Positions 6,098-8,855 of a stretch of 8,855 nucleotides of DNA are shown here, in pieces; the stretch's first letter is position 1; each line of letters starts with the position of its first letter. The DNA lies in contig JAZNLR010000109.1 in NCBI GenBank assembly GCA_045579195.1, positions 1 to 8,855 of the forward strand, written 5' to 3'. The position numbers and the translations under genes are program-made. Below the pieces are notes generated by a model that had not been told where the DNA came from, ran no database searches, and was given only the letters and a program-made list of their open reading frames with translations. Origin of the DNA: JAZNLR01 sp045579195. Lineage in GTDB: Bacteria > Bacillota > Clostridia > Christensenellales > CAMQZB01.

Positions 6098-6183
6098 GCG
6101 GATGTGGCGGAATGGCAGACGCGCTAGATTCAGGTTCTAGTGGGGGCAACTTCGTGAAGGTTCAAGTCCTTTCATCCGCACCA
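6098..6183 (+). tRNA. trnL: tRNA-Leu (anticodon CAG)
   Basis: A class II tRNA with encoded CCA (6181-6183). Acceptor GCGGATG (6098-6104) pairs fully with CATCCGC (6173-6179). Anticodon stem CTAGA/TCTAG holds loop TTCAGGT with CAG at 6131-6133, and there is a long variable arm. It reads CUG. Its D loop (GGAATGGCAGA) is the same as in the tRNA-Leu(UAA) of this window. Confidence 0.95.
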
Positions 6184-6187
6184 TCCG

Positions 6188-6222
6188 AAGTCTAAATCAA
6201 ACGGTTGATTTAGGCTTTTTTT
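6188..6222 (+). terminator. Rho-independent terminator after the tRNA pair
   Basis: A 13-bp stem (6188-6200 with 6205-6217, one T-G wobble) with loop ACGG is followed by a T-run. Confidence 0.88.
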
Positions 6223-6245
6223 ATTTTCTTTTTTCGGAAATGCTT

Positions 6246-6277
6246 AAAAATGCGTCAAGTTGTGGACGCATTTTTTT
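6246..6277 (+). terminator. Second, probably bidirectional, terminator
   Basis: An 11-bp perfect stem AAAAATGCGTC/GACGCATTTTT (6246-6256 with 6265-6275) has an 8-base loop, with a T-run after it and an A-run at its left. It backs up the terminator at 6188-6222 and shields the gene that follows. Confidence 0.8.
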
Positions 6278-6283
6278 ATTCGT

Positions 6284-6319
6284 TTGTTTCTTGCGTTTTT
6301 TGTGTTATACTTTTATTAA
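6284..6319 (+). promoter_or_regulatory. Probable promoter of the CocE-like hydrolase gene
   Basis: Two overlapping readings are possible: TTGTTT (6284-6289) with TATACT (6306-6311, 16-base spacer), or TTGCGT (6291-6296) with TATTAA (6314-6319, 17-base spacer). Either gives a leader of about 30-40 bases. Confidence 0.55.
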
Positions 6320-6355
6320 TGTTATCTTTTCGATGAATATGCAAAAGGAGAGAGT

Positions 6356-7906
6356 ATGGGCGAGCAGACGCATTTTGAATTTTTGAATTTTGACGGCGCT
6401 TTATTTTTTACCGTCGTTTTGTTACCAAATGCGGTCGGGAAATTCCCAACGGTCATTTGTCGTACGCCGTATGTTTCGCATACGCTCGACAAAACGGAAA
6501 AGGAGATTGTGAGTGATTGCTTGAAAAACTACGGAGACTGGTTGGCTCGTGGGTACGCCGTAGTCTTTCAGCATTGTCGCGGACAGGGAAAAAGCACAGG
6601 CGCGTTCGTTCCGTACGTTCACGAGCGTGAAGATGGACTTTTCCTTCGCGCATGGATCAGAGAGCAGCCGTTTTATAACGGGGAGCTGTTTTTGTTTGGC
6701 GGAAGTTATACGGCATCGCTTCATTATGCTACCGCTCCGTTCGAAGCGGACATTAAGGGCGCTGTTTTTGACGTACAGGACTCTGAGCGCTACCGTCTTT
6801 GGTATCGCAACGGCCAGATGCGAAAAGGGCACGCAAACTGGCATTTTTGGCTTTATAAGAGTAAGTGCGGATTGAAAAAGTCGTTTGATATGCGCGCATT
6901 TGCGCAGTTGCCCTTAAGTGGCCTTTCTGAGCGTGTGCTTGGCGACTGTGCAGAAGATTTTGAGCAGATGCTTGCGGCGCAACGCCCCGAAGATGCCTTT
7001 TGGAAGACGCGTTTTGGTGGAATTGATGCAAAAGACGCCGCTACGCATGCAAACGTTCCCATATTGCTTACCACTGGATACCACGACTTTTATGTCGGCG
7101 GCGTTTTCGACATGTGGAGAAAGCTTGATGAGGGGACGCGTGAAAAAAGTGCACTTCTCGTTTCGCCCTATAATCATGGCGACGGATATCATCCGCAAAA
7201 CGGAATTGCTTTTCCAAATGGGAAACGCACTGAAGCGTTTGGCGTGACGTATCCGATTGATTGGTTTGATCACATTCGATTTGGAGCGCCGCTTCCTTAT
7301 CAAACAGGGTGCGTAACGTACTACCGAACGTTTGAAAATAAATGGGCAAGTGATTTTGAAACAAACGACAAAAAAGAACGCGTGATTCCTTTGGGAGAGG
7401 GGAAGCGGTCGTTTTTATACGATCCGCTCAATCCGCCTGCGTTTTCGGAAGAGGGAATGATTGAGCGTACGCAAACGCTCCGTCCCGACGTAATTTATTT
7501 GGAAACGTTGCCCTTTGACGCGGAAACGTTTGTGAAAGGAAGAATGCGTGCAAAGTTGACGGTCGCATCCGATTGCGAGGACACTTCGTTCTTTGTTCGA
7601 ATCAGCATTTTAAAAGCGGACGGAAAGTATCCGCTTCGTCACGACATTACCTCTCTTTGTTATCAACTTGGGGATTATAAAAAAGGTGAAGAAGTTTCCC
7701 TTTCCTTCACCTTCGATGAGTATGCTTTTTTAATTCAAAAGGGCGAACGCCTGACGATTGAAATTGCGGGGACGGATGACAATTCCTACGTTTCGCATAC
7801 GAACAAACGCGGGGCTTATCATTTGCATACAAGCGCAAAAACGGCAAAGAACGAAGTGGTTTTGGAAAAATCTTATTTGCTGCTTCCCGTGGAAGAATCG
7901 CGTTGA
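6356..7906 (+). CDS. CocE/NonD-family alpha/beta hydrolase (peptidase S15 / X-Pro dipeptidyl-peptidase-like)
   Basis: A 516-residue serine hydrolase of the CocE/NonD group, whose members split esters, acyl groups or N-terminal X-Pro dipeptides. The alpha/beta-hydrolase domain covers about residues 1-300. It has CRTPY (35-39), the FQHCRGQGKSTGAF strand-turn (71-84) equivalent to the family's D-x-RG-x-G-x-S-x-G, the nucleophile elbow GGSYTA (115-120) with Ser117, GYHDFYVGG with likely acid Asp244, and PYNHGDGY with likely His274. The rest (about 310-510) fits the family's C-terminal beta-sandwich. Differences from the common form are Ala120 in place of the last Gly of G-x-S-Y-x-G, and YNH in place of PWxH. 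There is no signal peptide, so it is cytoplasmic. AAGGAG at 6345-6350 supports the start. It is a single gene, substrate unknown. Confidence 0.83.
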   Translation: MGEQTHFEFLNFDGALFFTVVLLPNAVGKFPTVICRTPYVSHTLDKTEKEIVSDCLKNYGDWLARGYAVVFQHCRGQGKSTGAFVPYVHEREDGLFLRAWIREQPFYNGELFLFGGSYTASLHYATAPFEADIKGAVFDVQDSERYRLWYRNGQMRKGHANWHFWLYKSKCGLKKSFDMRAFAQLPLSGLSERVLGDCAEDFEQMLAAQRPEDAFWKTRFGGIDAKDAATHANVPILLTTGYHDFYVGGVFDMWRKLDEGTREKSALLVSPYNHGDGYHPQNGIAFPNGKRTEAFGVTYPIDWFDHIRFGAPLPYQTGCVTYYRTFENKWASDFETNDKKERVIPLGEGKRSFLYDPLNPPAFSEEGMIERTQTLRPDVIYLETLPFDAETFVKGRMRAKLTVASDCEDTSFFVRISILKADGKYPLRHDITSLCYQLGDYKKGEEVSLSFTFDEYAFLIQKGERLTIEIAGTDDNSYVSHTNKRGAYHLHTSAKTAKNEVVLEKSYLLLPVEESR

Positions 7907-7940
7907 GTCGGGATAGCAAACAAAAAAGCTCTCATTACCG

Positions 7941-7960
7941 AGTCCCTACAAGGGATTTTT
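7941..7960 (+). terminator. Weak terminator-like hairpin after the hydrolase gene
   Basis: Stem TCCCT/AGGGA (7943-7947 with 7951-7955, extendable by a G-T and an A-T pair) with an ACA loop runs into five T's. It is short; the stronger hairpin at 7971 probably does most of the work. Confidence 0.45.
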
Positions 7961-7970
7961 AGACAATATA

Positions 7971-8007
7971 AAAGACTAACGAAAAGTGTTCGTTAGTCTT
8001 TCTTTTT
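7971..8007 (+). terminator. Strong terminator between convergent genes, likely bidirectional
   Basis: A perfect 13-bp stem AAAGACTAACGAA/TTCGTTAGTCTTT (7971-7983 with 7989-8001) with a 5-base loop is followed by CTTTTT on the plus strand. On the minus strand the stem ends in TCTTTTATATT, so it can also end the minus-strand operon. Confidence 0.85.
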
Positions 8008-8057
8008 GCTTTGCAAAAACACACGACTTTGCTTGCAAAGTATAGTGTGCTATACTT
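8003..8057. repeat. Cluster of three adjacent palindromes
   Basis: Three perfect inverted repeats follow the terminator: TTTTTGC-TTT-GCAAAAA (8003-8019), ACTTTGC-TT-GCAAAGT (8026-8041) and AAGTATAG-TGTG-CTATACTT (8038-8057). The second and third overlap by four bases, so they cannot both form at once. None has a proper T-run of its own. They lie 16 bases or more past the last minus-strand stop codon. Confidence 0.6.
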
Positions 8058-8073
8058 AAACAATTATAATCTT

Positions 8074-8271
8074 TCAACTTACTACATTTTCATATTTTTT
8101 CTTTAATAGTTTGTAATAGTTTTCATTTGACTTATCACCGTTGTTATCAGGGAAAAGGCAATATGGCAAACTATCCGTGTTACGGTGTTTTATAACACAC
8201 GCGCAACATTTACCGTGATTAGGACACGTTGTTTTCGGGCAAATACATTCTTTAACATTTTTACAAGACAT
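8074..8271 (-). CDS. Small cysteine-rich protein (DUF6485-like)
   Basis: A 65-residue protein with eight cysteines (3, 9, 11, 16, 22, 23, 25, 38) and His19/His29. The pattern CxC-x4-C-x5-CCxC followed by LPYCLFP suggests a small zinc- or iron-binding knuckle; it resembles the DUF6485 group of clostridial proteins, recognised from memory and with no known function. The ATG at 8271 is chosen because AAGGGG lies 7 bases upstream of it. An in-frame GTG at 8298 would overlap the previous gene and lacks that site. It starts 4 bases after the thioredoxin-like gene, so it is the last gene of the minus-strand operon. The lysine-rich end (KLLKKKYE) is likely helical. Confidence 0.7.
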   Translation of the reverse strand: MSCKNVKECICPKTTCPNHGKCCACVIKHRNTDSLPYCLFPDNNGDKSNENYYKLLKKKYENVVS

Positions 8272-8275
8272 AACA

Positions 8276-8569
8276 TTACCCCTTATTTTGACACCCACAA
8301 CCGCAGGTACAAACTTTTGCGGAATCTTCTTCCGCCATTTTTCCCTTTATAAGCGATTCGATTTGCTCAACCGATAACATTCTACCCATAGCAACGACTT
8401 TTCCGTCAATTACAATGGCTGGGGTGGACATAACGCCGTATTTCATAATTTCCATTGTATCGGCAATATTTACGGGCGTTTCGATACCGCAATTTTTTGA
8501 GGCAATCACAGCGTTTTCGTGATTTTGTTTGGATTTTTTGCAACAAGCACCAAGAGTAATGAGTTTCAT
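8276..8569 (-). CDS. Thioredoxin-fold protein (MTH895/TM0996 type) with cysteine tail
   Basis: A 97-residue small redox protein of the group often found with ArsP-type permeases. It starts MKLITLGACCKKSKQN, where the usual CxxC is CKKS (Cys10, Ser13) with an extra Cys9. KYGVMSTPAIVIDGKVV (43-59) contains the family's cis-Pro loop (STP), and GRMLSVEQIESLIKGK (62-77) forms the last helix. The core normally ends there. This protein continues with an acidic linker and CTCGCGC (Cys87, 89, 91, 93), a likely metal-binding tail. A thiol-transfer or metal/metalloid-handling role in the cytoplasm, serving the permease, is plausible but inferred. AAGGAG (plus-strand 8579-8584) is 9 bases before the ATG. 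It lies 23 bases after the permease gene. Confidence 0.87.
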   Translation of the reverse strand: MKLITLGACCKKSKQNHENAVIASKNCGIETPVNIADTMEIMKYGVMSTPAIVIDGKVVAMGRMLSVEQIESLIKGKMAEEDSAKVCTCGCGCQNKG

Positions 8570-8592
8570 AATATATATCTCCTTGAATTTTA

Positions 8593-8855
8593 TTAAACGA
8601 ATAAGAAATTAAAGACGTTAAAGGTAAAGCCTATAATCATAATGCCGACTACAACGATAAAGATAAACCAAAATAACAGTTTCGCCTTTACCGCTTTTGA
8701 AAGCATAATCATAGACGGCAAGGAAAGTGCGGTAACGCTCATCATAAAGGAAAGAATCGTTCCAACGCCAACACCTTTTGCATACAACGCTTCCGCAACG
8801 GGAATCGTACCGAAAATATCCGCAAACATAGGCGTACCAAGAATTGTCGCAAGGG
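8593..8855 (-). CDS. ArsP/UPF0718-type permease, C-terminal part (partial)
   Basis: This is the last 87 codons of a membrane permease whose start lies beyond the window edge; the reading frame stays open past the internal Met at 8829 to base 8855. The stretch LATILGTPMFADIFGTIPVA and the following VTALSLPSMIML are the conserved core of the DUF318 permease family (ArsP/YraQ-like), members of which export organoarsenicals or sit in metalloid-resistance operons. Two membrane segments are seen, one around GTILSFMMSVTALSLPSMIML and one at the extreme C-terminus (LLFWFIFIVVVGIMIIGF). It is the upstream gene of the minus-strand operon, so the promoter and any ArsR-type regulator would lie outside. 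The substrate is not shown by the sequence. Confidence 0.85.
   Translation of the reverse strand, partial: LATILGTPMFADIFGTIPVAEALYAKGVGVGTILSFMMSVTALSLPSMIMLSKAVKAKLLFWFIFIVVVGIMIIGFTFNVFNFLFV

Noticed and set aside
5952..6149. Minus-strand open frame with RFELATFALARRRSTAEPFP
   Set aside because: This is the familiar spurious product of reading the tRNA-Gly/tRNA-Leu genes backwards; the region is explained by two tRNAs.
8272..8298. GTG start adding nine residues to the cysteine-rich protein
   Set aside because: It overlaps the end of the thioredoxin-like gene, while the ATG at 8271 has AAGGGG at the proper distance.

Overview
The window looks like chromosomal DNA from a Bacillota (Firmicutes) species, most likely an uncultured gut-type clostridium. 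This is inferred from the strong AAGGAG-type ribosome binding sites, TTGaca/TATAAT promoters with 17-base spacers, many hairpin-plus-U-run terminators, tRNA genes with encoded CCA, and a MazF close to Bacillus EndoA. The species cannot be named from the sequence.

Layout. Bases 1-149 are the tail of a surface protein with a C-terminal membrane segment. Bases 256-4121 form one transcription unit with its own promoter and a very strong terminator. It holds three tandem paralogous SGNH/GDSL-type hydrolases (the first without a signal peptide, the next two lipoproteins) and a large major facilitator family sugar-type transporter. A tRNA-Leu(UAA) with its own promoter and terminator follows, then a stand-alone WYL-domain transcription regulator, a MazF-type mRNA endoribonuclease without an adjacent antitoxin, and a tRNA-Gly(GCC)/tRNA-Leu(CAG) pair. 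After two stacked terminators comes a single-gene CocE/NonD-type serine hydrolase. From about base 7907 the DNA becomes more AT-rich and carries a cluster of palindromes. The remaining genes run on the minus strand as one operon: an ArsP/UPF0718-type permease (cut by the window edge), a small thioredoxin-fold protein with a CxCxCxC tail, and a 65-residue cysteine-rich protein.

How the genes may work together. The SGNH-transporter operon is the most coherent unit. Two membrane-tethered esterase-like proteins could strip acyl groups from an exported or environmental glycoside, the transporter could import the product, and the cytoplasmic paralogue could finish the job. The third hydrolase copy has altered catalytic blocks and may be a binding or non-catalytic member. 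The minus-strand operon looks like a metal/metalloid or thiol-stress module. The substrates of both systems are inference only. The WYL regulator and MazF appear to be independent single-gene units. No CRISPR array, insertion sequence or rRNA was seen, and no stretch longer than 300 bases lacks a gene.
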